A DNA stretch of 64,000 nt from Streptomyces sp. NBC_01335. Lineage in GTDB: Bacteria > Actinomycetota > Actinomycetes > Streptomycetales > Streptomycetaceae. Position 1 is the stretch's first letter. Every line of letters starts with the position of its first letter. The notes below the pieces were generated by a model, which made no database searches, was not told the DNA's origin, and was given only the letters and a program-made list of their open reading frames with translations. Location of the stretch: assembly GCF_035953295.1 (NCBI RefSeq), contig NZ_CP108370.1, forward strand, positions 4,245,001-4,309,000, given 5' to 3'. Made by a program: the position numbers and the translations under genes. This document shows, in pieces, positions 9,005 through 18,753 of the stretch.

Positions 9005-10813
9005 ATGACCCGACACCTGATCACCAGCGCCCTTCCGTACATCAACGGGATCAAGCACCTGGGCAACATGGTCGGGTCGATGCTTCCGGCCGACGTGTAC
9101 GCCCGGTATCTCCGGCTGACCGGGCACGAGGTCCTCTTCATCTGCGCCACCGACGAACACGGCACCCCCGCCGAACTGGCCGCCCATGCGGCGGGCCTCC
9201 CGGTCGCCGAGTTCTGCGCGCGGGCGCACGCGGCGCAGAAGGCCGTGTACGACGGATACGCCCTCTCCTTCGACCACTTCGGCCGCAGTTCCTCGCCGCA
9301 GAACGCCGAGCTCACCCAGCACTTCGCGCGCCGCCTCAAGGAGCACGGCTTCATCGAGGAGCGCTCGGTCCGGCAGGTGTACTCACCGGTGGACGGGCGC
9401 TTCCTGCCGGACCGCTACGTGGAAGGCACCTGTCCGCACTGCGGGGACGAACGGGCGCGCGGCGACCAGTGCGAGAACTGCACGCGCGTCCTCGACCCCG
9501 CCGACCTGCTGCATCCCCGCTCGGCCATCAGCGGCTCCACCGACCTGGAGGTGCGCGAGACCCGCCATCTCTTCCTCCTCCAGTCCCGGCTCCAGCAGGA
9601 GGTCGAGGCGTGGATCGACGCCGTGGCCGGCACCTGGCCGCACCTGTCCACCTCGATCGCGCGCAAGTGGCTGACCGAAGGACTCCACGACCGGGCCATC
9701 ACCCGCGACCTGGACTGGGGCGTCCCGGTACCCGCCGACACCTGGCCCGAGCTGGCGGCCGAGGGCAAGGTCTTCTACGTCTGGTTCGACGCCCCGATCG
9801 CCTACATCGGCGCCACGAAGGAATGGGCCGAAGCCTCCCCGGCGCAGGTTTCCGCGGCCGGAGGCTCGCCGGCTGCTGCCGCCGCCCCGGCCGATCCCCG
9901 TGCCTCCTTCCCCCGCCGTGACTGGCGAAGTTGGTGGTACGAGGCCGACGACACCGTCCGCTACACCCAGTTCATGGGCAAGGACAACGTCCCCTTCCAC
10001 ACGGTGATGTTCCCCGCCACCGAACTCGGCGTGCGCGAGCCGTGGAAGAAGGCCGACATCGTCAAGGGCTTCAACTGGCTCACCTACTACGGCGGGAAGT
10101 TCTCCACCTCCGCGCGGCGCGGCGTCTTCACCGCCGAAGCCCTGGAGGTGCTCCCCGCCGACTACTGGCGCTACTACCTCGTCGCGCACGCCCCCGAGTC
10201 CGACGATTCCTCCTTCACCTGGGAGCACTTCGCCGCCTCGGTCAACAAGGACCTCGCTGACACCCTCGGCAACTTCGTCAACCGCACGCTCTCCCTCTCC
10301 CGCAGGAAGTACGGCGACACGGTCCCGGCCGGAGGGGCCGCCGGTGAGCCGGAGGCGCGGCTCGGCGCCGAGGCCGCGCGGCTGCTCGCCGAGTACGAGG
10401 AGCACCTGTCGGGTCTCCACTACCGCAAGGCGGCGGCCGCCCTGCGGTCCCTGTGGGCGCTGGGCAACGCCTACCTCGCCGAGAAGGAGCCCTGGCGGGA
10501 GGCGAAGACCGACCCGGAGGGCGCGGCTCTCACCCTGCGTACGGCCATGAACCTCGTCCGGCTGCAGGCGATCGTCTCCGAACCCGTCGTGCCGGTCACG
10601 GCCGGTGCCCTGCGCGCGGTGTTCGCTCCGGCGGAAGGCGGGCCCGTACAGGGCGACCCGGGCGGGTGGGCCGATGCGACCTGGGTCACGGCGGACGAGG
10701 CCCGGACGCTGGACTTCCTGCCGGCCGGGACCCCCTTCACGGTGCCGCCGCTGCTCTTCTCCAAGATCACGGACGCGGACCTGGAGTCGTACCGCACCCG
10801 CTTCGGCGCCTGA
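9005..10813 (+). CDS. metG: methionyl-tRNA synthetase, copy 1
   Basis: A 602-aa class I aminoacyl-tRNA synthetase charging tRNA-Met. The HIGH-equivalent is in [13 protein letters not shown] (about residues 8-20), the zinc-knuckle Cys are in [17 protein letters not shown], and the KMSKS-equivalent is [11 protein letters not shown]. The C-terminal helical anticodon-binding domain is present. A low-complexity Ala/Gly/Pro insertion (about residues 277-305, before [11 protein letters not shown]) and a shorter one near 543 are absent from the second MetRS at 57.2 kb, which is otherwise closely similar. ATG start preceded by AAGGAAGCATCCAGG. Whether this or copy 2 is the housekeeping enzyme cannot be decided here. 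Confidence 0.93.
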   Translation: MTRHLITSALPYINGIKHLGNMVGSMLPADVYARYLRLTGHEVLFICATDEHGTPAELAAHAAGLPVAEFCARAHAAQKAVYDGYALSFDHFGRSSSPQNAELTQHFARRLKEHGFIEERSVRQVYSPVDGRFLPDRYVEGTCPHCGDERARGDQCENCTRVLDPADLLHPRSAISGSTDLEVRETRHLFLLQSRLQQEVEAWIDAVAGTWPHLSTSIARKWLTEGLHDRAITRDLDWGVPVPADTWPELAAEGKVFYVWFDAPIAYIGATKEWAEASPAQVSAAGGSPAAAAAPADPRASFPRRDWRSWWYEADDTVRYTQFMGKDNVPFHTVMFPATELGVREPWKKADIVKGFNWLTYYGGKFSTSARRGVFTAEALEVLPADYWRYYLVAHAPESDDSSFTWEHFAASVNKDLADTLGNFVNRTLSLSRRKYGDTVPAGGAAGEPEARLGAEAARLLAEYEEHLSGLHYRKAAAALRSLWALGNAYLAEKEPWREAKTDPEGAALTLRTAMNLVRLQAIVSEPVVPVTAGALRAVFAPAEGGPVQGDPGGWADATWVTADEARTLDFLPAGTPFTVPPLLFSKITDADLESYRTRFGA

Positions 10814-11043
10814 CCGCAGCCGTACGCACTCGCGTGTCCGCGTACACGGGAGGGGCCGGTCACGGGAACTCCCGGCGACCGGCTCGGTCCCGACCGCGTC
10901 CTGGGTGGCCGCCGACGGAAAAGTGATGCCGGACGCAGGGGCTATGGGGAGTCCCTGTGCCCGGCACCCAGATGGTTCGCCAGTCTCCGCACCCTGTACA
11001 AGCCCTGGGGCTTGGCGTGAACGCGCCAGGGCGTAAACGCGCC

Positions 11044-12282
11044 TCAGGAGTCGCCGTTCTCCCCCCGCGACCCTTCTGGCACCGAGGGCACCGACGGCAC
11101 CGGTGCCTCGTGCTCGCCGGCCGGGGCGGGCGCGTCCTCCAGCCAGCCGTTCTGCGCCGCGTGCCACCCGAGCTGGAAACGCGTGGACGCCTTCACCTGC
11201 GCCATGAGCCTCTGGAGGCGGCGCTGCACGGTGCGATGGCCCATGCCGAGCTGGCGGGCGATGGCCGAGTCGGTGAGTCCGAGGTGCAGCAGGGCGAGGA
11301 TTCTGCGGTCGGTGGGGTCGAGGAGGGTGCCGGAGGCGTCCTCGGTGACCGCGGCCGTACCGGAGGGCGGCAGGAGCGTGCCCCGCTCGAACTGCGCCTC
11401 GAAGAGCGAACTGAGGGCGACGAGCAGTCCGGTGCGGTGGACCACGAGAGCGACCTGGTCGATGTCCTCGCGCCCCGGTTCGAGAGGGAGCAGCGCGACC
11501 CGCCGGTCCACGATGACCAGCTTGAGCGGCAGCTTGTCCACCACGGAGATCTGCTGGCCCTGGGCGATGTAGGCCTCCAGCGCCGCCGGGATTCCCGGGC
11601 TCTCCAGCCAGTCGCGTTCGATGACGGACCGCAGCGCGATTCCGCGCCGCATGAGGACGCCCCCGATCTCCGAGTGGTTGTCCTCGTGGGTGATCACGGC
11701 GTGCTCCGACTGCCCGAGCGGCATCAGATTGCACACCTCGGCGGTGGCCTGCTCCTGCATCAGCAGCAGTCTGCGGCGGATCGCCGCCGCCCCCGAAAGC
11801 ACCTCGACCGGGGCCCCCGACGCGTGGGCCTGGGCGGAGCGGTGCCGCTCGGCGAGGGTGGCCATCAAGGACTCGACCTGGTGCAGGGAGGACCGCCGGG
11901 ACTCCAGCAGCGGGCCGAGGGCGAGTACGGGGGAGGCCGCCCGGTAACGCGGTACGCCCCCGGAGGAGGCGGAGCTCGCGAGGCCCCGCACCACCAGGGA
12001 CTCCAGGGCGTCGCGGACGGCCGGGAGGGGAGCGGCCAGTTCCTTGGTCAGCAGCGCGGGCTCACTGTCGGGGCGGTCCACGAGGAGCCGGTAGAGGGCG
12101 TCCTCCAGCGGGTCGAGCCCGAGCAGGGTGAGTGGCGCGTTCTCGGTCTCCCCGGTGTCCGGCGCCCCGGACTCGTCGCCCGCCGGGCGGAACCTGGTGG
12201 CGCTCAGCGGGGACTCCGTCCGGGTGCGGGCTCGTCCATGGTCCCGCCCCCTTGCTGCCGCCCTTACATCTGTGCCAATCAC
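11044..12282 (-). CDS. LuxR-type transcriptional regulator with TrmB-like N-terminus
   Basis: A 412-aa cytoplasmic regulator. Residues about 50-120 form a winged-helix resembling the TrmB N-terminal domain (LGLDPLEDALYRLLVDRP, then AVRDALESLVVRGLA). The middle resembles a PLD-fold effector domain, and the C-terminus has a LuxR-type helix-turn-helix (DPTDRRILALLHLGLTDSAIARQLGMGHRTVQRRL). This architecture is common in Streptomyces orphan regulators; ligand and targets are unknown. It is divergent from gltX with 81 bp between, so the two promoters lie face to face. Confidence 0.82.
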   Translation of the reverse strand: MIGTDVRAAARGRDHGRARTRTESPLSATRFRPAGDESGAPDTGETENAPLTLLGLDPLEDALYRLLVDRPDSEPALLTKELAAPLPAVRDALESLVVRGLASSASSGGVPRYRAASPVLALGPLLESRRSSLHQVESLMATLAERHRSAQAHASGAPVEVLSGAAAIRRRLLLMQEQATAEVCNLMPLGQSEHAVITHEDNHSEIGGVLMRRGIALRSVIERDWLESPGIPAALEAYIAQGQQISVVDKLPLKLVIVDRRVALLPLEPGREDIDQVALVVHRTGLLVALSSLFEAQFERGTLLPPSGTAAVTEDASGTLLDPTDRRILALLHLGLTDSAIARQLGMGHRTVQRRLQRLMAQVKASTRFQLGWHAAQNGWLEDAPAPAGEHEAPVPSVPSVPEGSRGENGDS

Positions 12283-12363
12283 GATATCTGTTGATCATCT
12301 TGCATAGGTAGCTCTGTGGACAACGGCCGCTCGGGCTCGCGGCCCGTCGGTAGGGTGGGTGCT

Positions 12364-13782
12364 ATGTCTGATGCACCGGTCCGCGTCCGTTTCGCCCCGT
12401 CCCCCACCGGCATGTTCCATGTCGGCGGCGCCCGCTCCGCCCTCTACAACTGGGCGGTGGCGCGGCAGTCGGGCGGCACCTTCGTCCTGCGCGTCGAGGA
12501 CACCGACGCCGCGCGCAACAAGCCCGAGTGGACCGACGGCATCATCAACGCCCTGGCCGCCATCGGCATCCACGAGGACGACCCCGCCTTCGAGGGCCCC
12601 TACTTCCAGTCGCACAACGCCGCCCGCCACACCGAGGCCGGACTGAGGCTGTACGACGCCGGCCGCGCGTACTACTGCGACTGCACGCGCGAGCAGCTCA
12701 AGGAGCGCACCGGCTCGGAGCACCTCGGGTACGACGGCTTCTGCCGCGACCGCGGCCTGGTCCACGAGGAGGGACGGGCGCTCCGCTTCCGTACCCCGGA
12801 CGAGGGCGAGACCGTCGTGGTCGACCTGGTGCGCGGCGAGCCCGCGTTCCCGAACAGCGCCATCGAGGACTTCGTGATCGCGCGGGGCGACGGCTCACCG
12901 GTCTTCCTGATCGCCAACGTCGTGGACGACCTGGACGAGGGCGTCACCCTGGTGGTCCGGGGCGAGGAGCACCTCTCCAACACCCCGAAGCAGCAGCTGC
13001 TGTGGGAAGCGCTCGGCGCCGAACCGCCCCGCTGGGCGCACCTCCCGGTGATCGTCAACGAGAAGCGCCAGAAGCTCTCGAAGCGCCGCGACAAGGTGGC
13101 GCTGGAGGACTACCTCGCCGAGGGCTTCCTCCCCGAGGCGATGGTCAACTACCTCATGCTGCTCGGCTGGGGCCCCGGTGGCGACCGGGAGATCCTCCCC
13201 TACGAGGAGATGGAGCAGCTCTTCCGCATCGAGGACGTCAACACCTCACCGGCGTTCTTCGACGTCAAGAAGCTGACCGCCTTCAACGGCGAGTACATCC
13301 GCGCGCTCGCACCGGAGCAGTTCGCCGCGGCCTGCGCGCCGTGGCTGATCGCCCCGCACGCCCCCTGGGCCGCGGACGCCTTCGACACGGCCGTCTTCGA
13401 GGCGGCGGCCCCGCTCGCGCAGACCCGGCTGACGGTGCTGTCCGAGATCACCGCCTGCGTCGACTTCCTCTTCCTGGACGAGCCGGTCCGCGACGAGGCT
13501 TCCTGGGCCAAGGCGATGAAGCCCGGCGCCGACGCCATCCTGCGGGACGCCCGTGCCGCGCTGGCCACCACCGCGTGGCAGGCGGACGACCTGAAGTCGG
13601 CGCTGGTCGCGGTCGGTGAGCAGCACGGGCTGAAGCTGGGCAAGGCCCAGGCGCCCATCCGCGTCGCGCTCACCGGCCGTACGGTCGGACTGCCGCTCTT
13701 CGAGTCCATGGAGCTCCTCGGCCGCGAGCGGGTTCTCGGCCGACTGGACGCGGCTTCCGGAAGACTGGCCGCGCAGGCGTAA
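12364..13782 (+). CDS. gltX: glutamyl-tRNA synthetase
   Basis: A 472-aa class I synthetase that attaches glutamate to tRNA. The HIGH motif is in [14 protein letters not shown] (about 12-25), the KMSKS-equivalent is [13 protein letters not shown] (about 236-248), and the C-terminal anticodon-binding domain ends in the conserved [28 protein letters not shown]. The second motif residue Phe-His (MFHVGG) differs from the NPHVGL I recall for the main Streptomyces enzyme, so this could be a paralogue; the window cannot settle that. The ATG is chosen because the HIGH motif then sits at the usual distance. Confidence 0.92.
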   Translation: MSDAPVRVRFAPSPTGMFHVGGARSALYNWAVARQSGGTFVLRVEDTDAARNKPEWTDGIINALAAIGIHEDDPAFEGPYFQSHNAARHTEAGLRLYDAGRAYYCDCTREQLKERTGSEHLGYDGFCRDRGLVHEEGRALRFRTPDEGETVVVDLVRGEPAFPNSAIEDFVIARGDGSPVFLIANVVDDLDEGVTLVVRGEEHLSNTPKQQLLWEALGAEPPRWAHLPVIVNEKRQKLSKRRDKVALEDYLAEGFLPEAMVNYLMLLGWGPGGDREILPYEEMEQLFRIEDVNTSPAFFDVKKLTAFNGEYIRALAPEQFAAACAPWLIAPHAPWAADAFDTAVFEAAAPLAQTRLTVLSEITACVDFLFLDEPVRDEASWAKAMKPGADAILRDARAALATTAWQADDLKSALVAVGEQHGLKLGKAQAPIRVALTGRTVGLPLFESMELLGRERVLGRLDAASGRLAAQA

Positions 13783-13909
13783 ATCCAGTACGGGCGGGCC
13801 CCACCGCCGGCCCCCTCCTTCTTGTACCGTTGCGTTCAAGCAGCAACCATCTGGGCCGGGCGGGCGGCGTGCGAGCGCCCACGGCCGACACGAGGAAGGC
13901 GGGCTCGGC

Positions 13910-14167
13910 ATGCTCCGCAATGGACTGGAACCCTGGCACGTGCTGATCCTGGCGGTCGTGGTCATCGCGCTGTTCGGATCGAAGAAGCTTCCGGAGGCCG
14001 CGCGGGCCCTCGGCAAGTCGGCGCGCATCCTGAAGAGCGAGGCGCAGGCGATGAAGAACGACCCCGCCCCCGCCCCGGCCGCCACCCAGGCCCCGGCCAC
14101 AGCCGCTCAGCCCGCGCCGGCGCCCGCCGCCGCGATGGCGGCGGAGCCGGTAGCCACCGACGGCTGA
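13910..14167 (+). CDS. tatA: TatA/E-like twin-arginine translocase subunit
   Basis: An 85-aa protein with the TatA plan: an N-terminal transmembrane helix (WHVLILAVVVIALFGSKKLPE), the FG hinge, an amphipathic helix (AARALGKSARILKSEAQAM) and a disordered Ala/Pro tail. TatA subunits form the pore that exports folded proteins. No tatB or tatC is adjacent. A 127-bp gap after gltX probably holds its own promoter. Confidence 0.88.
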   Translation: MLRNGLEPWHVLILAVVVIALFGSKKLPEAARALGKSARILKSEAQAMKNDPAPAPAATQAPATAAQPAPAPAAAMAAEPVATDG

Positions 14168-14180
14168 CGCCACGGCGCCC

Positions 14181-14227
14181 GCGCCCCCTGCCCCGCCGGT
14201 TCTCCGTGACCGAGGGACAGGGGGCGC
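14181..14227. terminator. terminator between convergent tatA and 14256-14489
   Basis: GCGCCCCCTG and CAGGGGGCGC form a 10-bp perfect stem 14 bp after the tatA stop; the intervening sequence adds partial pairing (CCCC/GGGA). Lying between convergent genes, it may serve both. Confidence 0.7.
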
Positions 14228-14255
14228 TTCTGCGCGGTGCCCCGAACCTTCCGGA

Positions 14256-14489
14256 TCAGGGGCTGGCGGGGTCGAACCCGTACGCCACGGGCTCGTCCTG
14301 CGCATAGGGGTCGCGGCGGTACACGTACAACGCGTCCACCATGAATTCGTCGCCGTCCGGGGATTCGACGCGGCAGGGACGCGTCACCTGAAGGACCGGG
14401 GGCTGGTCGGGAACCCGCATGCGAAGACCATCGGCAGGTCCTCCGGCGAGTTCGGCTGTCTCCCACATCGTCGCAGTGTGAAGATCCAT
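14256..14489 (-). CDS. small protein of unknown function
   Basis: A 77-aa acidic cytosolic protein with no recognised domain. It reads as compact beta-rich sequence (LRMRVPDQPPVLQVTRPCR, then DALYVYRRDPYAQDEPVAYGF). The ATG at 14489 is chosen; a longer start upstream would add basic residues of poor coding character. It is convergent with tatA. Confidence 0.6.
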   Translation of the reverse strand: MDLHTATMWETAELAGGPADGLRMRVPDQPPVLQVTRPCRVESPDGDEFMVDALYVYRRDPYAQDEPVAYGFDPASP

Positions 14490-14864
14490 GCCCACAACTT
14501 TACGGGCTGTCCCGCGCCCTTTGGTGAGCATGGAACAACCGCTACGTCTTCTTGCCGTGCAGGTCACCGCTGCCGTCGCTGCCGTCGCCCCTGCACCTGG
14601 CGCCGCTGCCGTCACGGCCTCCGCGAGCACCCGGGCCGTCTCCGGGGCGCCGTCCTCGCGGTTCGACAGCTCGGCGGGGGCCGGGACGCGTCTTGGGACC
14701 TTTCGTCTGGATCATCGCGGCTCGCGTGCCCCGGTACGGCACCTCGCGGCGTTGTCGTCCCCCGACGCCGGCACGGCAGCCCCGTACCGGTCCGCGGGGA
14801 AGCGAGGACTAAGCTCCGTAGCACGTCAGGGGCGCGACCTGCCGCTTCCAGCGAAGGACAAGAG

Positions 14865-17800
14865 GTGGCGGCCGTGGGGGCGAATTCCAGTGGGGTCCAG
14901 TTCCACATTCTTGGGCCACTGCGGATCGAAGTCGACGGAGAGCCGTTCCCGCTGTCCGGAACGCTGCCCGCGTGCGTCCTCGGCGTGCTGTTGCTGGAGC
15001 GTGGCCGCGTGGTGCCCTTGCACCGGCTGGTCACCGCTGTCTGGGACGACGATCCGCCGGAAACCGGTTCGCACCAGGTCCGCAAAGCGGTCTCCGTGCT
15101 CCGGAAGCGGCTGCCCGGCGGTGAGCGGCTGCTGCTCACCGAGAGCGGCGGCTATCGCGCGGTCGTGAACGAGGAACAGGTGGACGCCGGGCTGTTCACC
15201 ATCCGACTCCGTCGGGCCGAGGAGGCGGAGAAGGCGGGGCTGGCCTCCAACGCCGCCGAGGAGCTGGGGGCGGCCGGGGACCTGTGGCGGGGACGGGTGC
15301 TCCAGGGGCTGGGAAGGTCCGTCCTGGAGAGCGTCTCCCTGGCATGGGAGGAGAAGCGACTCGCCGCGGCCGAGCACAGGGCCCGACTGCTGCTGGAGCT
15401 CGGGCAGTCTGCCGCGCTGGTCGGCGAGATGCGCAGTCTTGTGGAGCAGGCGCCGCTGCGGGAGGCGCTCCGGGGGTTGCTGATGCTGGCGTTGTACCGC
15501 AGCGGGCGCCAGGCCGAGGCACTGGAGGAGTTCGCGGCCATCCGTGACACGTTGGCACGCGACCTCGGCGTGTACCCGGGCCCCGAACTGCTCGCCCTGC
15601 ACGAAGCGGTGCTGCGACAGAGTCCGGAACTGCACGTCCCCGCACGTCGGCACGGAACATCCGACGCACCGCCGTCGTTCGTGCCCCCGGTGCAGAGCCC
15701 GTGCACGCTCCCGTACGACGTCGCCGACTTCACCGGCCGCGAAGCCGAACTGGAACGGCTGACCTTCCTCAGCGAGCAGAGCCGAAGCGGTGGGACCCGG
15801 ATCGTCCTGGTGGACGGAATGGGCGGTACGGGAAAGACGGCGCTGGCCGTTCACGCGGCGCATCTGCTGCTCGCCGACTATCCGGACGGACAGCTCTACG
15901 TCGACCTGCACGCCTACACCCCCGGGGAGGAACCCGAGAACCCCGCGTCCGTGCTGGCCGCGCTGCTACGGACCCTGGGAGTCGAGTCCAGCCGTATCCC
16001 CGAGGACATGCCGAGCCGCATCGCGCTCTGGCGGGCGGTCACCGCGCGTCGGCGCGTGCTGCTCCTCCTGGACAACGCCGCGACCGCGGAGCAAGTACGT
16101 CCTCTGATACCCGGGTCCGCGCACTGCCTGGTCCTCATCACGAGCCGCACCCGGCTGGTGGAGCTGGAGGGCGCGTCCTGGCTTCCGCTCGACCTCCTGT
16201 CGGCCGAGGACAGCGTCGAACTCGTCGCCCGCTCCGTGGACCGCGAACGTCTGGCGGCGGACCCCGGGGCGGTGGACGAACTGGTCCGGCTCTGCGGATA
16301 TCTGCCGCTGGCGTTGCGTATCGCCTCCGCCCGGCTGTGTCAGCGTCCGCATTGGTCGGTACGGAAGATGGCCGATCTCCTGCGGGACGAGAGCCGTCGG
16401 ATGCGGGAGCTGCGAAGCGGTGAGCTCAGCGTGGCGGCGGCGCTCACGCTGTCCTTCCGGTCGATGTCCGAAGACACGCGCACGGCCTTCCACCTGCTGG
16501 CGGCACATCCCGGGTCGAGCCTGGCGGTCGACTCGGCGGCTGCCCTGCTCGGCACCGGAGTGGACGAGGCCGGTGAGATCCTCGAACACCTGCTGGACGT
16601 CCAGCTCCTGCGCCAGCGGGACCGGGACCGCTACACCTTCCACGACCTCGTCCGCAGCTTCGCCCGCTCGCTGTCCGGCGGCGGGGACGGGGTGCCGGAG
16701 GAAACCCGTCAGGAGTCCGCCGAACGTCTGCTGCGCCACCTGTTGTGGTCCTCGGAGCACGCGTGCGGGCAACTTTTCCCGCAGCGGGCGGCCTATCCGG
16801 TGCCGCTGCCCGACCCGGCCGGTGTGCACCTGCACCGGTTCGGCGACGCGGCCGCCGCGGTGCGGTGGTTCCGTGCCGAACACTCCGTTCTGGGCGACGC
16901 CCTGAGTCTGGCCGAACGCCAGGGACTGCACGAGTACACGGTGCTGCTCGCCCGCAATCTCGTCTACTACCTGCACAACCAGGGCTACCACGAGGAGTAC
17001 GCGCAGGTGTGCGCCACGGCCGTGGAGGCGGCCCGGGCCTTGGACGAGCCACTGCTGCTGGGCCTCTCGCTGACGAATCTGGCCTCTGCCTGCTGGCAAC
17101 TGGACCGCTTCCGGACCGGGCGGGCCGCGCTGGGAGAGGCCCTGGAGCTGGCCCGCCGAGTGGCGGACAGCCGTGCCGAGGCGGCGGCGCTCAGCAGAAT
17201 GGCGGTGTTCCAGTGGAGTCTGGGGGAACTTCCCGCAGCAGTCGCCTCCTACCAGGCAGCCGTCGCCCTCCACCGTCGGCACGACAGCGAGCGGGAGACC
17301 GCCGAGACGCTGACCAACCTGTGTGACGTCAGCGTTCTGCTGTCTCACCCGGCGCAGGCTCTGGAAGCGGGCCGGGAAGCGGCCGCGATCGCACGGCGGA
17401 TCAAGGACCGGGCACTGGAGGCCGGCGCGCTGGCCGAACTCGTGCCCGCGCTCCTGGTCTCCGGAGAGCCGCACAGCGCCTCGCACCACGCGGAAGCGGC
17501 CCTGCACCTGGCCGAGGAGCTGGAGGCACCGCCCAACATCGTGCGAGCACTCCTCGCGCGTGCCACCGTGCGCCTTGCCGAGCAGGACATGGCCGGCGCC
17601 CGGGTGGACGCGGAACGTGCGCTGAATCTGACGCAGTTGCACAACTTCCGTACGCGGGAGGCGAGCGCCCTGAATCTCCTCGGCCGTGTGCGACTGGCGG
17701 GAGGCGAGGCGGCCGAGGCGCTCACCAGCCATGCGTCCGCGTGGCGGATCGCCTCCCCGATCGGCCTGCGGCTGGAGATGGCGGCCGCGTTGTCCGGGAA

Positions 17801-17924
17801 GGCTGCGGCCTGCTACGCGCTGAACGACCTGGCACGGGCGGCCGACCACGCGCGCGAGGCGTCCTTGCTCCGTGCTCGGATGGGCCTTCTCGCTCCGGAA
17901 CCGCCCGAGATCGTGGCGTGCTGA
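14865..17924 (+). CDS. AfsR/SARP-family regulator with NB-ARC and TPR domains
   Basis: A 1019-aa large SARP. It begins with an OmpR-type winged helix (HILGPLRIEVDGEPFPLSG, about 10-95) and a bacterial transcriptional activation domain (about 100-245). An NB-ARC ATPase follows, with Walker A GMGGTGKTA (about residue 317) and an LLLLDNAA Walker B, and TPR repeats run from about 640 to the end. SARPs activate antibiotic clusters by binding short direct repeats near the -35 region. The GTG at 14865 is preceded by GAAGGA at good spacing. It faces the minus-strand operon and is the likely activator of it; GGGAAC repeats at 27739-27767 are a candidate target. Confidence 0.92.
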   Translation: MAAVGANSSGVQFHILGPLRIEVDGEPFPLSGTLPACVLGVLLLERGRVVPLHRLVTAVWDDDPPETGSHQVRKAVSVLRKRLPGGERLLLTESGGYRAVVNEEQVDAGLFTIRLRRAEEAEKAGLASNAAEELGAAGDLWRGRVLQGLGRSVLESVSLAWEEKRLAAAEHRARLLLELGQSAALVGEMRSLVEQAPLREALRGLLMLALYRSGRQAEALEEFAAIRDTLARDLGVYPGPELLALHEAVLRQSPELHVPARRHGTSDAPPSFVPPVQSPCTLPYDVADFTGREAELERLTFLSEQSRSGGTRIVLVDGMGGTGKTALAVHAAHLLLADYPDGQLYVDLHAYTPGEEPENPASVLAALLRTLGVESSRIPEDMPSRIALWRAVTARRRVLLLLDNAATAEQVRPLIPGSAHCLVLITSRTRLVELEGASWLPLDLLSAEDSVELVARSVDRERLAADPGAVDELVRLCGYLPLALRIASARLCQRPHWSVRKMADLLRDESRRMRELRSGELSVAAALTLSFRSMSEDTRTAFHLLAAHPGSSLAVDSAAALLGTGVDEAGEILEHLLDVQLLRQRDRDRYTFHDLVRSFARSLSGGGDGVPEETRQESAERLLRHLLWSSEHACGQLFPQRAAYPVPLPDPAGVHLHRFGDAAAAVRWFRAEHSVLGDALSLAERQGLHEYTVLLARNLVYYLHNQGYHEEYAQVCATAVEAARALDEPLLLGLSLTNLASACWQLDRFRTGRAALGEALELARRVADSRAEAAALSRMAVFQWSLGELPAAVASYQAAVALHRRHDSERETAETLTNLCDVSVLLSHPAQALEAGREAAAIARRIKDRALEAGALAELVPALLVSGEPHSASHHAEAALHLAEELEAPPNIVRALLARATVRLAEQDMAGARVDAERALNLTQLHNFRTREASALNLLGRVRLAGGEAAEALTSHASAWRIASPIGLRLEMAAALSGKAAACYALNDLARAADHAREASLLRARMGLLAPEPPEIVAC

Positions 17925-17979
17925 GCCGCTGCCCCGAGCCGCGCGGTGGGAGGCGTCGCGTGCGCGCCGAGGGCCGACG

Positions 17980-18159
17980 TCAGCCCTGTGAGGCGTCCGC
18001 GGCCGGGACCGGGTCCGCCCCGTAAGGGCCGATCTCGGTCGCGACCACGGCGTGGTGCCGGGAGGCCGGTGAGGCGGCCTGCTCGGCGGTGTAACCGGTG
18101 ACGAGAACGGCGGCCAGGAGCGCGGGGAGAACGGTCACACGCATGGAGGACTTGGTCAT
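17980..18159 (-). CDS. 59-aa exported peptide
   Basis: A short gene: MTKSSMRVTVLPALLAAVLV begins a clear Sec signal peptide (basic start, hydrophobic core), with probable cleavage near TAEQAA. The mature part is about 35 residues, ending EIGPYGADPVPAADASQG. An AAAGGGA Shine-Dalgarno lies 8 nt before the ATG. It is the last gene of the minus-strand operon, 53 bp after the luciferase-domain gene, and converges on the SARP gene. No family recognised; function unknown. Confidence 0.6.
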   Translation of the reverse strand: MTKSSMRVTVLPALLAAVLVTGYTAEQAASPASRHHAVVATEIGPYGADPVPAADASQG

Positions 18160-18212
18160 TTTTCTGATCCCTTTCGCGACTGTGGTCGGTGGCGATGTGA
18201 GGGATCCTGGTT

Positions 18213-18737
18213 TCAGCGCCTCCCTGGACGTTCCCGCTGGGTTCCCGCCGGGCGGAGGACAGTCACGTTCCCCTGACGGGGCACCGGGGTGAGCCCTCGC
18301 CTGGCGTACCAGTAGGAGGCGTGCAGGAGTTGCCAGAGGACTTCCGTCTCCGCCTCGTCCCGGGGGCCGTAGAGGAGCATCCCGCCGCCCGCCTCCGGGG
18401 GGACGGACACGCCCCAGCCGGCTGCCGCCGCCGCCGCCGTCCAGTGGTCGTCCAGGCGCACGTGCAGGCTTCCGTCGTAGGCGGGGTGGCGGTGGGCGAA
18501 TTCCGTGCCCTCGAAGAAGGCCGCTGCGGGGCCGTGGGCGAAGCTGGGCATTAAGTGACTGGCGACCGAGCCCTGGTGGCAGCCCCAGGAAGCGGCGACA
18601 CGGACCCCGTGGAGAGCCGCGACGCGCTCGTCCAGGGCCCGTTGGCAGTGTGCGGGGGCGGTCTGGGTGAGCTGCTGCGGAGGTTCCGTCTCGATCCGCG
18701 GTGCGGGGTCCTCGCGTGCGGGGAGCCGGATCGTCAT
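18213..18737 (-). CDS. luciferase-domain (DUF5519-like) protein
   Basis: A 174-aa cytosolic protein. The C-terminal half (GSLHVRLDDHW through MLLYGPRDEAETEVLWQLLHASY) matches my memory of the short 'luciferase' domain family DUF5519/PF17648, whose members are often misnamed phospholipases and lack a known reaction. It lies 16 bp after the deaminase gene at the end of the riboflavin-like block. Role in the pathway unknown; assignment is from recalled motif shape. Confidence 0.6.
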   Translation of the reverse strand: MTIRLPAREDPAPRIETEPPQQLTQTAPAHCQRALDERVAALHGVRVAASWGCHQGSVASHLMPSFAHGPAAAFFEGTEFAHRHPAYDGSLHVRLDDHWTAAAAAAGWGVSVPPEAGGGMLLYGPRDEAETEVLWQLLHASYWYARRGLTPVPRQGNVTVLRPAGTQRERPGRR

Positions 18738-18753
18738 GGGGCTGTGCCGTCCT

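Noticed and set aside
9383..11734. 783-codon minus-strand frame across metG copy 1
   Set aside because: Antisense shadow of GC-rich coding sequence; no domain, and it also crosses the LuxR gene in a wrong frame.
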